Part shown: positions 33,697-44,084 of the stretch, one piece after another
How positions within the stretch are numbered: the stretch's first letter is position 1
How the letters are laid out: every line of letters begins with the position of its first letter
Assembly (NCBI GenBank): GCA_949316235.1
Contig: OX438759.1
Coordinates: forward strand, 14,111,618-14,175,617
Direction of reading: 5' to 3'
Source of the DNA: Oegoconia quadripuncta
Lineage: Eukaryota; Arthropoda; Insecta; Lepidoptera; Autostichidae
DNA length: 64,000 nucleotides
Position numbers and translations under genes: made by a program
The notes under the pieces: generated by a model
The model's input: only the letters and a program-made list of their open reading frames with translations
What the model was told of the DNA's origin: nothing
Databases searched by the model: none

Positions 33697-34026
33697 CCGC
33701 CTCCGTGGCTTAATGTAAACAACATTGGGTTTGCGATTCGGAGGTCGCGGGTTCGATCCCCATCGGGGTACATGTTTAAGTACTCGGTTTGGTTGGTGTT
33801 AGCGCATTTTAAATGTCCGCCTGGCTAGCTACCACCATCTTATCTAAATCTGCGGCCAAACAGCAATGTTAATAGCATTGTTGTGTTCCGGTTGTCAGAG
33901 ATAAGATAGCCAGTCCCCCAAATGTGTTGGGGTTTCCGGGACAGTGCGCTTCCACCTTCGACCTCATCTTCACTTAACATCAGGTGTGATTGAGATCAAG
34001 TATCAACCCGTTGTGCATAAAAAAAA
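33697..34026 (+). mobile_element. SINE-1 copy, full length
   Basis: Near-consensus head (CCGCCTCCGTGGCTTAATG), intact B box (GGGTTCGATCCCC) and 3' end with poly(A). It adjoins family H on the left and a family O relic on the right. Confidence 0.92.
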
Positions 34027-34180
34027 GTGTGGAGGCGGGAATACTGAACTGCATCCAGCGACTTCCCGTGACCTTTATCAAGTCCTCCATCCACCTTGGA
34101 CGTCCTGTGGTCCTTCGCTGCACTTATCGGTGTGTGGCCTCCACTCGAGACTTTGCCCCACCCTCCATTAATTCGTGGAC
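34027..34180 (-). mobile_element. Family O LINE C-terminal relic
   Basis: On the minus strand the frame reads AAKDHRTSKVDGGLDKGHGK and then SLDAVQYSRLH. This follows the lepidopteran LINE ORF2 ending in which a D-G-L-D stretch precedes an SRW/SLD motif. It is short and 5'-truncated, lying between two SINE-1 copies. Confidence 0.6.
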
Positions 34181-34261
34181 ACTTTTACCATATAACTATT
34201 TTAAAACATTTTAGGCTCTTTGTGAAAATCATAGGCGAAAGTGACCTGCATTGTCATACTT

Positions 34262-34491
34262 GCCGCCTGGCTAGCTACCACCATCTTATCTAAATCTGCC
34301 GCCAAGCAGCAATAGCATTGTTAATAGCATTGTTGTGCTCCGGTTGTCAGAGATAAGATAGCCAGTCCCCCAAATGTGTTGGGGTTTCCGGGTCAGTACG
34401 CTTCCACCTTCGCCCTCATCTTCACTTAACATCAGGTGTGATTGAGGTCAAGGACCAATCCGTTGTGCATAAAAAAAAAAACTTATTTAAT
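34262..34491 (+). mobile_element. SINE-1 copy, 5'-truncated
   Basis: Starts at CCGCCTGGCTAGCTACCACC, lacking the tRNA-like head. An AATAGCATTGTT unit is duplicated inside. It ends in 12 A. Confidence 0.88.
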
Positions 34492-35119
34492 CAATTTTAA
34501 TTATTCGGGATAACAATAACTTATCATCATATTCGAGAGATTACAATGGATCTGATTTCTTGTACTAGTCATTAACAGCTATCCACAACTTAATTAATTT
34601 GAGAGCATAATGCATGTTATTTATATACAGTTAAGTTGAGTTCAGTACCTCGACAGCACATTATGTGATATTATTGCAAAACAAAACACTAAAACTTATT
34701 CAACCAACTAATACCAAAATGCATTTTGAGGCACAAACTATATTAAAGTAACCGGTACTTAGGTCTTCGCGCACATAACGATGTGCTGTCGATCACACCT
34801 GCAGTGAGGCAAGCAGTGTAGCGAATGATAATTTACATACTCATCTAGAGATTATATTCTAATCCATGATGACTAAATTCACTAAACAAACACAAGCATA
34901 TATATTTTTCTTTGCGTTATGCAGCTTTTTCTAGACATTTTGTAATGAAAAATAATGCTTACCAATTGATGAAAAATTGATGGAGATCCCCCGCTGCTGT
35001 AATGGAGTATCTGAAAGTAAAGACATTTTACTTAGTTAATTTGGTAGGAGCAATATTGGACTCACAGAGCAGCGGCTGGCTCTATTCTTTTTTTATTAGC
35101 GAGGTCAAGCTACGTCTGA
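34492..35119. other. Nothing recognised
   Basis: AT-rich spacer. No open frame or repeat match. Confidence 0.4.
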
Positions 35120-35139
35120 CCACTATTAACTATTTCTTG

Positions 35140-35350
35140 TTTCCGTGAAGAGGGGTGTTAACAGATTACTGATCCCTGAACCTAAACGAAAAGAGGGGCA
35201 TAAGTTTGAAGCCTGTCTGTGTGTCTGTCTGTGGCTACAAAGTCAAGTATTCTCGCTACAAAACGGTTTCGCAAGCTGATATTTGCAATATGGTTCGTAG
35301 CAATATTAAATTTCATGGAAATCGGTTTAGCTGTTTTGAAAATATTTAGC
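35140..35350 (+). repeat. Family L interspersed repeat
   Basis: GAAGAGGGGTGTTAACAG opens it, and a CTGTCTGTGTGTCTGTCTG run and ATTTCATGGAAATCGGTTTA follow. Short counterparts (GAGGGGTGTTAT, AAGGGGTGTTATACATTTGA) lie at 37.43 and 57.45 kb. Common in Lepidoptera as far as I know; class not determined. Confidence 0.5.
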
Positions 35351-35689
35351 TTTTAACAGTCAATAGACCACCTGGTCTTATATAAATTTGGTGAAAAGGT
35401 GATGACGCGATGCCATCAGTTTTCTATCTTTGAAGATAGAGAACAGAGTTCGGGTGCTTTACTAATATTTGGCGATATATAACTATTCATAACATTGACG
35501 TCATGATCACTATCTAAGTTACTAGGTAAATGTAGTAGGTATTGCCATTAACAACCGCGTCATCACACTAAGGTTTCGCGCAATTTATCGATTGAGACCT
35601 GCAGTGTCACTTAGAGATAGATTTAAAGAGTATAATATTCTAAACTTTCGTCACAGTACATTTTTGAATATCCAATATATGTAAAAAAA

Positions 35690-36178
35690 ATATAGCATCA
35701 TTTAGGAAAAATAGTGATAAACATGATGTCAATACAAGAAATAAAGATAAACTTGTAGGGTACATGAGTCGCCTCGGAAAAGTCAGTAGGTAATTCATTT
35801 AAGGGGTTATGTATACGCTTTTTCAATAAGGTTCCTGTTCATATACAAAAGCTTCCTTTCAATAAATTTAAAGATACTATAAAACAGAAACTTATTAAGA
35901 AAGCATATTATAAAATATTAGATTATTTAGATGATAAACATTCATGGACATAACCAGCTCATTCGCATAACCAGGCTATTTCACAATTAATAATGAAATA
36001 TAATTGTACCTTTTTGTAATATAAAAACCTTTTTTTTAAAGAGCAACTACTCGAGTTTCTTGCTTGTTCTCCTCGGGGTAAAAATTGGCTTTTGAACAAG
36101 CAGTAGCTTTAAAAATGTAAAATCTGACTATTTTAAGTGTACCTATAAAATAAAGCATTTTTTATTTGACTTTACTCC
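35690..36178 (+). mobile_element. LINE-A 3' end, best-preserved copy
   Basis: An open frame from 35816 to a TAA at 35951 reads RFFNKVPVHIQKLPFNKFKD, then TIKQKLIKKAYYKILDYLDD and KHSWT. The F-x-N-K-x-P..L-P-x-x-x-F-K motif is typical of Jockey/CR1-like ORF2 C-termini. Upstream NTRNKDKL is readable but followed by a stop. The 3' untranslated region has GAGCAACTACTCGAGTTTCT and ends AAAATAAAGCATTTTTTATT. Confidence 0.85.
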
Positions 36179-36236
36179 CTCATTATACAAGGGAAGGTCT
36201 ACATCCCTGCAGTGGGTTTACGGGCTGAGATGATGA
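36172..36236 (+). mobile_element. Family P 3' fragment
   Basis: TCATTATACAAGGGAAGGTC, ACATCCCTGCAGTGGG and GATGATGAA. It abuts the end of LINE-A. Confidence 0.65.
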
Positions 36237-36252
36237 AACGTATTTTCCCTGA

Positions 36253-36420
36253 GCTAAAGTGCGAGTTTTGCTTCATTCGTTCGCGTTTACGTAAGAAGTA
36301 CTTATGAAAAAAATTGTCTGTAAACTATCCGCTAGAGGCGCTGCTCATTTCTTCATACAAACACGTAAACGTGAACGCAGTAGTAAAGTTAAGGCGAAAC
36401 AGAATACACACTCTGCCCTC
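36253..36420 (+). mobile_element. MITE-C copy with a left-arm deletion
   Basis: AAAGTGCGAGTTTTGCTTC then GTTCGCGTTTACGTAAGAAG at the left. The right arm has ACACGTAAACGTGAACGCAG and GTAAAGTTAAGGCGAAACAG. The TTAACTTTACCATCG part of the left arm is missing. The centre has TATCCGCTAGAGGCGCTGC. Confidence 0.75.
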
Positions 36421-36814
36421 AATGCCTTTAAGCATTACTAAGTAAGTATTAAAATTCTAAAATCTTATTGGAAAGTCTTAAGACGTATCACGATACGAAC
36501 TTAGGCCACGCCCTCCCACGTCTTGCGCACGCCTTCCCTCATGTTAGAACCTCCTTACCTCACGCCCAATGTCTTACGTCACTTCGCTGTTCACATTCAA
36601 ACAAGATATTGTTATATAGTTTTTATTGGGATCTTTATCTGTACAGCTTGGCCAAAAAGAGAACACGAAAAAGATAGGAACTTGATTTATTTTACATGGT
36701 AGCACTGAATATAGTATTTGGGATTGCTGTCAAGCTCCTGCCTTGCCAGTTAAGGTATAATTATCACTTTAATTATTTTCTTACAAGGTCTATAATTATA
36801 TAGGTGGTTAACTA
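36421..36814. other. Nothing recognised
   Basis: GGCCACGCCCTCCCACGTCT at 36.50 kb resembles CACCCACGTCTTGCCACGCC at 38.65 kb. Both lie about 100-200 bases downstream of a MITE-C copy. No gene is seen. Confidence 0.4.
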
Positions 36815-37142
36815 ACCTCTGGAATGAATGTTCGTAGTCACCACACATTACAGGATATATGCCGAATAATAAAATTTCTTATTAAATGAGAAAAAATACA
36901 ACAAAATAATAACTTTTATTGCAATTCTCGCAACTGTTTAGACTATTTCTATTAATCAGCTGTCTTGACAATGTCTTTCGGAGAAAGCTTACAATTTCTA
37001 GGGCAGGCACAGCCTTTCTGCTTGTATGGAAGGCACGCCACTGATCACACAAGCAATTACCTATCAGCACTTATAGACGAATTCGAACCCGCAACTGTTA
37101 ATTTCGATCCGGTCGCTACCCACTATATCAATCGGTCGCCAA
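36815..37142 (-). mobile_element. SINE-3 copy, split by a hAT-like element
   Basis: The 3' portion (GAATGAATGTTCGTAGTCAC) and the head (ATTCGAACCCGCAACTG to ATATCAATCGGTCGCC) are separated by an insertion at 36848-37043. The tail of SINE-3 is absent. Confidence 0.75.
36848..37043 (+). mobile_element. hAT-like MITE (family R), left-truncated
   Basis: Homologous to 30.83-31.07 kb: GCAATTCTCGCAACTGTTTA, TTGACAATGTC, GGCAGGCACAGCCTTTCTG and the end GCACGCCACTG. Flanked by ACCACACA (36840-36847) and ATCACACA (37044-37051), an 8-bp duplication with one change. About 20 bases of the left end are lost. Confidence 0.75.
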
Positions 37143-37283
37143 TGTAGAACAATACGATTGATTGATTGATAGGTATATCTAAGTAGTCACAATGTGTAAC
37201 AATTAGCATTCAATTTTGTGAATTATTCCATTGAATGAATTTCCAAATTACGCATTACGAACTAGCGATTCCACTCGAGTGCT

Positions 37284-37372
37284 ATTATACCTAGTTTTCC
37301 GCGGGATTAATTTTGAAATTTCAATTTAATCTGTACCGAATTTCATCCAAATCCGTTCAGGCTTTATAGGTG
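37284..37372 (-). mobile_element. Family S fragment
   Basis: CCTAGTTTTCCGCGGGATTA and AATTTCATCCAAATCCGTTC are family S modules. The ATAATATTAGT end is missing. Confidence 0.55.
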
Positions 37373-37516
37373 ACCACTTAACTTGATTGACAAACATTCA
37401 TGGTTTATTCTATCGCATTTTTTACCCCAGACGATGAACGAGGGGTGTTATGTGGTTCACGGCTTTGTGTGGGTGACCAATAATCTGAGTAAAGCGAGAT
37501 TCGATTTGAGTACGGC

Positions 37517-37809
37517 TTTTTTTTTTTTATGCACAACGGGTTGGTACTTGACCTCAATCACAGCTGATGTTAAGTGAAGCTTAACATCAGGTGTGATGTG
37601 TGTGTGTGAAGAAACATTTGTGGGACTGGCTATCTTATCTCTGACAACCGGAGCACAACAATGCTATTAACATTGCTGTTTGGCGGCAGATTTAGATAAG
37701 ACGGTGGTAACTAGCCAGGCGGACATTTAAAATGCCCTACCACCAACCAAACCGAGTACTTAAACCCAATCGTAAACCCAATGTTGTTTACATTGAGCCA
37801 CGGAGGCGG
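37517..37809 (-). mobile_element. SINE-1 copy lacking its B box
   Basis: Poly(A), 3' end and head are present, but the segment holding GGTTCGATCCC is deleted: AACCGAGTACTTAAACCC runs straight into AATCGTAAACCCAATG. The 3' region also holds an inverted duplication at 37562-37597. Without a B box, internal pol III transcription would not be expected. Confidence 0.88.
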
Positions 37810-37810
37810 T

Positions 37811-38058
37811 CAGAAACGGTAGTGGTTAGAAACTCTGACTGCTATACCAAAAGGTCGCGGGTTCGAATCCCGTTAGGGGCATATGTTTTTATGATGAATA
37901 CAGACATGTGTTCCCGAGTTATGGATGTTTTTCAATTATATAGGTGTGTATTTATTTACAAAAAGAAAATGTATATTTGTTTGAACCATCTGGTATCCAT
38001 AATTCAAGCCCAGTTGCTTAGTGTGGAACTAGATGGCGCTTTGTGTATGTGCATGTTG
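37811..38058 (+). mobile_element. SINE-2 copy fused to SINE-1
   Basis: The head lacks its first bases (GGTAGTGGTTAGAAACTCT) and starts directly against the SINE-1 end. The B box is perfect (GGTTCGAATCCC). It ends GTGGAACTAGATGGCGCTTT. A 156-codon open frame (37732-38202) spans both SINEs and is not a gene. Confidence 0.88.
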
Positions 38059-38271
38059 GGTTTTCTACCTTGTCCCGACCTGTGCCCGAACACTCAAAGC
38101 CCGTCTTTATTGGTTGGAGTAAAATCTTATTGTTTTCTGATTGGACATTTTCTTTCTAAAATCTTGGAGAGCCATGGTTTTCAAATGATATCAACATTTT
38201 GATATAATCGTAATTTTAAACGTTACCGCTTTTTATGTGTCGGATAAACAGTCGGTATAGTGTTTGGACAT

Positions 38272-38465
38272 CAGAGGGCGGAGTGTAAGTTTTGTTTCGA
38301 CTTAACTTTACTACCGCGTTCACGTTTACGTGAAGATTTGTATGAAGAAATGTGCAGCGCCTCTAGCGGATAGTTTGCAAAACGATTTTTTTCATAGGGA
38401 CTTTTTTCGTAAACGCGAACGCGATGGTAAAGTTAAAAACGAGACAAAACTTACACTTCGCACAC
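38272..38465 (-). mobile_element. MITE-C copy, full length, inverted orientation
   Basis: Left end CAGAGGGCGGAGTGTAAG, right end CACTTCGCACAC. Arms of about 55-60 bases pair (CTTAACTTTACTACCGCG with CGCGATGGTAAAGTTAA). The centre holds GCGCCTCTAGCGGATAGTT. About 194 bp; opposite orientation to the 16.59-kb copy. Confidence 0.85.
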
Positions 38466-38540
38466 AGTAGGGAAATCGGTCCTTTCTGTACACAGATACA
38501 TATACACGACCCTCCTGGAGCAGTCGGGTAAAGAGTAATA
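38466..38540 (+). mobile_element. Family F 3' fragment
   Basis: ACACAGATACATATACACGA, CCCTCCTGGAGCAGTCGGGT and AAAG resemble the end of family F at 63.93-63.99 kb. Confidence 0.5.
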
Positions 38541-40160
38541 TAAAGCACGGCAATCAATATAAATAATAACATACAATTTTATGTCAAGAAGGCGATAAGT
38601 ATCCAATAATCTAATATCTAATCTAAACGTGGTCAGCCAATAAACAGTCAAGACCCACCCACGTCTTGCCACGCCCCCTTTCTTAGAAGTTTAGACGCTG
38701 ACTCCACCCACTAAGCGCGCACTTATTACGCCCACTTCCTTAAGACCGTCCTCTCACGCTAATCCGAGCATAACCTACGAAAAAGGATCTAATATTATAA
38801 ACCTAGATTTGTATAAAAAAGAGAATTTGTAAGAATTTGATCTAACCCCTGGCTAATAATAAAGTCTATAAAAAAACCATCTTGATAGACTTAAACTAAT
38901 TGTGGCAAAAGCTTATCATCGAAACAGCTTAACCGATTTCCAATAATATTTTTTTTTTATGTGGGGAACTTATAATACAAAACATTATAGTAAAGTAGTT
39001 ATAGGTAGATCATAGACCAAATTGTTTCCACGGATAAGTAGGTAACATATTAAGTATGAAACGTTTGAGACGTACAAAGTAGGTAGCTAAGTTTAAACGG
39101 TCATACAAATAGTGTAAAAAATAGCAAATCAGACAATAAAAAAAAATTCACTGAAACATTATATTTAGTGTATATTTAAATAAGGAATAGATGCGGTTTC
39201 ACTTGTGGATAGAGTAACTAAACGAGTTAGGCAAACATGGCTAAATACAGTCGCTGAATGAAAAGGTTTGTCAGCTTACAAAAACTTTAATTTGATACTT
39301 AGCAAGCACGTTTCATAGAAAATTATGCTTAAACACTTTGACGACTTTATAACATGTCCCTGAGTTTAATTGTATAAGTATTAACAATTGAAAATTTTGA
39401 AAACCCTCGAAAGACTCTGGTATCATCGAAATATCCCAAAACACCGTGTTAAAAACCTAAATATATTCAAAACGGCATAACCGGTTTTCATTAAACTTTT
39501 CTTTTATATAAAACTCGTACTGAACTCTCCAAAAATTCATGCGACAAAACACGACAAAGATCTTTAGATTACATCCATAGGCATAGACAAAAATTTATTT
39601 GACACCACACTATCTATAACAGCAACAATATTAATAATAAATAGCAAGAAAATTACAACAATAATAGGTTTACAAAAAATTACAACAACAAACGTTAGGT
39701 AGCATTTCATACAACTTGAAACCAAACGCAATATAAACGATATTTTGTGAACTAACGCTACTTCGCTCAGCTCCCAAAAATGATAAAATTGTATTAGTTG
39801 TATACTTTATTTAAAAAAGAAGAAAAGGACAATGAACCTGTAGATTTCTTTCGCTGCTTCTTTTCCTACAGATGATTTCCCTTTCCGAAGCGGTAGTAGC
39901 GTGGACATACTGACTGACAGAGAAATGCTCAAACCCTATTTTATTTCCAATAGATTAAAATTGACATTCAACAAATGATATAATGTATGTTACGTTGAAA
40001 TGAATGCCTCGAATTTCTTTACGTACAAATCAATTGCAACTTTGACGTCCTGTTCCTAATATACCATCCTCAAGAACCATCGTTGTGTGTGCAAGATCAC
40101 AATTCTTCATAATGAAAATTCAACTGGTAGCGACATCTACTAACATAATCATGTATCCCT
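38541..40160. other. Mostly unrecognised AT-rich DNA with one repeat
   Basis: No open frame of note. At 39.40-39.51 kb AACCCTCGAAAGACTCTGGT and AAAACGGCATAACCGGTTTT form family M, matched at 61.95-62.05 kb. A degenerate relative is at about 38.91 kb (ATCGAAACAGCTTAACCGAT). Confidence 0.45.
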
Positions 40161-40169
40161 AAGTTAGGG

Positions 40170-40362
40170 CAGCGCCATCTATACTCGAGTAGCTAGCTGC
40201 ACTTAATTATTTCCATGCGCTTGCGACGCTGCATCAGCGCCATCTATGGTCAACTAACAGAACTTTATTTGTTAGCGCCCTCTGGTGACGTTATTGTGTA
40301 CTGTGACTGTATTAGTTTCTTGATGTGAGCTTCCACCTTTTCCCATTAGATGGCAGTGGAAT
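40170..40362. promoter_or_regulatory. Cluster of AGATGGCGC-type motifs
   Basis: Four related sites occur in under 200 bases: AGCGCCATCTAT at 40171 and 40236, TAGCGCCCTCTGGTG at 40273 and TAGATGGCAGTGG at 40348. The shared core (AGRTGGCGC read on the minus strand) resembles insect CTCF motifs from published work as I recall them. Function is inference. Confidence 0.3.
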
Positions 40363-40535
40363 AAAATTGTTGAAAATAATACTGCTCATTTAGTTTGTAA
40401 CGTAATTTGAAGAAATTATAATTATAATTCTTAATATTATTAGTGGGGCGACAATGAATAGGGATCAAAAAATTATACCCATGTATAAATCTACCTATAA
40501 ATTTTTGATTTTAATTAAATAAGACAGTGAGTTTG

Positions 40536-40745
40536 CCTTCGAAACCAATGGTTGCGGTTTCGAATCCCGCTAAGAGTAAATGTTGGTGTAATGCAAACGA
40601 ACACTATAATCTCGAGTCATGGATGTTTATGTAGATAGATATTTATGTACTTTTATCCGTTATCTAGTATCTATAGTACAGGCTTCACCTGTAGCTTGAG
40701 ACTTGGAGCCTAATTGGTGTAAATGTCAGAAATATTTATTTCTTC
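40536..40745 (+). mobile_element. SINE-3 copy, diverged
   Basis: GAAACCAATGGTTGCGGTTT, CGAATCCCGCTAAGAG, CCGTTATCTAGTATCTATAG and a GTCAGAAATATTTATTTC tail. The A-box region is lost. Confidence 0.75.
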
Positions 40746-40854
40746 ATCGATATTTTCCTATTAAGGTTCATTATAAAAAATTTAATAATATGAAGCACTC
40801 GAATTGAGGGCCCTCTGATCTTTGAAGTTGGTTAAGTGTATCGGTTAATGTCTA

Positions 40855-41035
40855 CACTTTATTATAAATGGGTCTGTTTGTATAGTTTATTAGTAAAACT
40901 ATGAAACTAGTGAACCGATACTGAAAATTCTTTCACCAATAGAAATTATATAATATTCTCGACTGACGTAGATAATGTTTCACTGTGATAAAGTTTACAG
41001 TTTTTGTTACGAAGCCGCGGACGGAACCTTTGTAC
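40855..41035 (+). mobile_element. Family S repeat, highly diverged
   Basis: CTTTATTATAAATGGGTCTG at the start and ACGAAGCCGCGGACGGAACC at the end keep family S order. The middle is poorly conserved. Confidence 0.45.
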
Positions 41036-41169
41036 CTATTTAATATGAACTGTTGATATACCTAGTCAAGTTTGCTAATAATTTTCTTCAGGGGTCTATT
41101 TTCCTCTAATTCTACTGATTTGTGAATGCTATTGGAATTATTTGTATACAATTTATCAGGAGGCCGGCT

Positions 41170-41226
41170 GATTGGTCATCCACCTACTTATCCTTACTTA
41201 CTTACCCTTATCCTTACTTACTTATA
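41170..41226. repeat. (CTTA)n low-complexity repeat
   Basis: Imperfect tandem CTTA and CCTTA units. Confidence 0.8.
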
Positions 41227-41334
41227 TTGATAACAAACAATTGTTGATTCTGGTGTGATTGTTAACATCCGGAAATTAGGGGCTTAAGGCATGTCCTCCA
41301 GAAAACTCCGTGAATCTAAGTAACATTGTAACTA

Positions 41335-41427
41335 TTTTTTTTATGCACGAAGGTTTCGTACTTGACCTCAATCCCACCTGATGTTAAGTGAAGATGAGGT
41401 CGAAGGTGGAAGCGTACTGACCCGGAA
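41335..41427 (-). mobile_element. SINE-1 3' fragment
   Basis: The last 90 bases of SINE-1 with an eight-base A tail (complement). It breaks at GCGTACTGACCCGG, almost where the 30.29-kb fragment breaks. Confidence 0.85.
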
Positions 41428-42079
41428 TTTTTATATTACTATTCGAATTTTATTATCTGAAGACAATATGTAGTGGATATGAGGAGAGATTTGGTTTTCC
41501 CAAATTCTATTTTAATTGACAAAACTTGAGAAAACAAATCCGTATTTATTCCAGTCGTTGGTCACAGCTGCAATTTTGCCGAAATGGTATAAAAAATAGA
41601 CTTCCCAACAAAACAATATTGAATGATTTTAAAACTTTTGCAAAATTCATTTTGTATTTAAATAAGTAATGCATCCCTTTCGGGTCTAATGTCTAAACAT
41701 TACTAAAGACACTAATGTCTTCTCCGCTCCGCACTCAAGAAATCTTGCATTGTAGTCTTCAGGGTGACAAAGCATGTATAACCGCTGTAATTGAGGCAGA
41801 AAGTATTGATCTTATCTCTGGGAGGCTACTAACAAGTGAACTGGAGCTCAAATCTTTTATAAACGAATGCTTCAATAGTGTCTCGATAAAATAATTTTAA
41901 TCAATTGGCATTCTGTTAGGTATTCCAAACATTGCCTTTCCCTTGACTTTCTACAAAACTATTTTATTTTTCTGTATTTCAGTAGTGTCCATATAATTTC
42001 GAGTATTAAATGATACTTTTCGTATTACCTACTATTTTAAGTGATTGTGACGTTTCTTTGACATTAAATTGAAATAAAG
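41428..42079. other. Nothing recognised
   Basis: AT-rich spacer with no supportable feature. Confidence 0.4.
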
Positions 42080-42392
42080 AGTCGGTGGCTCAGTGGAGGC
42101 GACATGGACTCCCAATTTGAGTGGTCCGCGTTCAGTCCCCAGGCAGGCCATGTACCAATGAGTTTTTAAATTTAATTTAATTACTTATGTGCATTTATCC
42201 GACGGCTCTTGAACAGTGAACGTTAAAGATTGTGAGAAAACCTGCATGGCTGAAAAATTAAAAATTCGATGGCATGTGAAGTCCCCAACCCGTACTCGGC
42301 CAGCGTGGTGTACTACGGCCCGTACTCCTTCAATACAAGATAAGGTCTATATCCTGGCAGTGGGATGCTTACTGACTGATGATGATGAAATT
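42080..42392 (+). mobile_element. Family P SINE, full length
   Basis: A tRNA-like head (GTGGCTCAGTGGAGGCGAC, then GGTCCGCGTTCAGTCCCC as B-box region) followed by a body with AGAAAACCTGCATGGCTG, CCAGCGTGGTGTACTACGG and CAGTGGGATGCTTACTGAC, and a TGATGATGATG tail. A 102-codon frame (42216-42524) crosses it by chance. About 313 bp. Confidence 0.8.
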
Positions 42393-42759
42393 GAAATCAC
42401 AATGGTAATGAATAGTATGTCTTTCACTGGAACGGATATTAGCAAGCTTAGACCACCTTCTTGTGATAGTCACAGTAAAGTAATAAAAAAGATTTTTATT
42501 TTGATACCTCTGCCGCCGGTGTAAAATTTGTATATTTTCCCTGGAAAGAACGTAGCTTGTCCTTCTTTAACTAAGCTTGGGCAAAAAATTAACTCATTAT
42601 GATGCTCGTATGTATCTACCGACGTGAAAGAAGACAAACAAATACTTTCGCTTATGTTTCAATTTTCTATTACACTTGAAATCAGTTTTCCTGTTCCCTA
42701 ACTTATAGCCCAGCGTGGATATCTAACCAATGAGAAATGCAATGTTTACTTATTCACAT

Positions 42760-42900
42760 CAACGGCTAATGAAAGTCCACTGCTGGACACGAGGCTCGGG
42801 CAAGGTCTGATATGCATCGTTTTCCATGGGAGGATTTAGTTTAATCGCCACACTGGCTAAGCGAATTGGTAGCAAATTTTTGTGAGATTCACATCACAGA
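42760..42900. mobile_element. Family O LINE fragment
   Basis: AAGTCCACTGCTGGACACGA and CGCCACACTGGCTAAGCG belong to a common lepidopteran LINE module also seen at 56.6 and 60.4 kb. Diverged. Confidence 0.5.
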
Positions 42901-43043
42901 CAGTCGCCTTTTATAATACCCACCGGAAAAGATGAGTTGGTCCTATTCTACTTAGGCTGGAGCCACACGACATGTTTAGTCATTAAGGAAGGCAATTCAA
43001 ATGATATTGTTTTTTGCACGTCTTTTAAATAAGGAAACAAATG

Positions 43044-43408
43044 TTAAGAGGGTTTATTCCGTCCAGCGACACTCTCATTGGATATTTTAAGATTTTTTTA
43101 AAAACACAGAATCAAACAAAAATATCGCTCTTACTTGTACTTAAGAAGCCTATAAGCAATTATAAATAATACATAAATATCTTTAATTATGGTTATTTAC
43201 GAAAATTTCAAATTATTGATAAAACGGCAACTTTTTTCTACAGAGGTCTGGAAAATGACCCCCATCAAGCTATTGGGGTATTATTTATAAATAACTTTTA
43301 GGCTTCTCTGCATTCAAGAAGTCAGAACGATTTTTTTGATTTATTCCATATTTAAAAAGAAAACACAATTTATCCAACGAGGGCGCCACTGGACAGAATA
43401 AACCCTTA
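43044..43408. mobile_element. Palindromic MITE-D
   Basis: About 360 bp. The left end GGGTTTATTCCGTCCAGCG, then CACTCTCATTGGAT, pairs with the right end ATCCAACGAGGGCGCCACTG, then GACAGAATAAACCC. Inner segments also pair (AGCCTATAAGCAATTATAAA with TTTATAAATAACTTTTAGGC). TTA occurs at both edges (43044 and 43406), but exact ends are not certain. Confidence 0.75.
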
Positions 43409-43551
43409 TGCATAATCCAAATTACTTCCACCTATTTTACAATTCAGTCCTGGTTATGTGACTACCACATTGTATAGATTGATATAAGTCAACTAACATT
43501 AGGTATTAGTAGTTCTCACTAAATATCAGTATATTTTTTACGGGATAGTCG

Positions 43552-43985
43552 TTTAAAATAGTCAGACTCTACATTTTTATAGCTACTGCTTGTTCAAAAG
43601 ACAATTTTCCCCTGGGAAGAACAAGCTAGAAAGTCGAGGGGTTGTTCTTTTTTAAAAACAGGTTTTTATATTACAAAAGGGTTCTACGATATTTCATTAT
43701 TAATTCTGAAATAGCCAGACATGCGAACGAGTTGGTTACGTCTATAGTTGATTGATTATCATCCAAAGTCTGATATTTTATAACAATATATGCATTATTA
43801 ATAAGTTTCTATAGAATCTTTAAATTTATTGAAAGGAAGATATTGTACATCAACGGGAACCTTATTGAAAAAACGTATAACCCTCTGAATGAATTACTGA
43901 TTTTGACCTGCAAGTTTATCTTTATTTCTTGTAATGCCACCATGTTTATCACAATTTTTCTTAAATTATCAAATTGCATTGCTCT
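43552..43985 (-). mobile_element. LINE-A 3' end
   Basis: Minus-strand copy: AATTTATTGAAAGGAAGATA, AACCTTATTGAAAAAACGTA and TTTATCTTTATTTCTTGTAA are complements of the LINE-A C-terminal region. The 3' untranslated part (GAACAACCCCTCGACTTTCT, complement) is present. Coding frame broken. Confidence 0.75.
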
Positions 43986-44084
43986 TATGAGTCAAAGCCA
44001 TATTATTTTATTGGTATAGTAATGTATCACTCTACTCACCTTGTACTTTACTACGTAATAGTTTTAACTAAATATTAAAATTAC

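Noticed and set aside
37732..38202. 156-codon open frame, the longest in the window
   Set aside because: It runs from SINE-1 through a tRNA-like SINE-2 head; the peptide is a translation of repeats and has no domain.
42082..42148. Possible tRNA gene
   Set aside because: Followed by the family P body and a (TGATG) tail; B box degenerate. SINE head.
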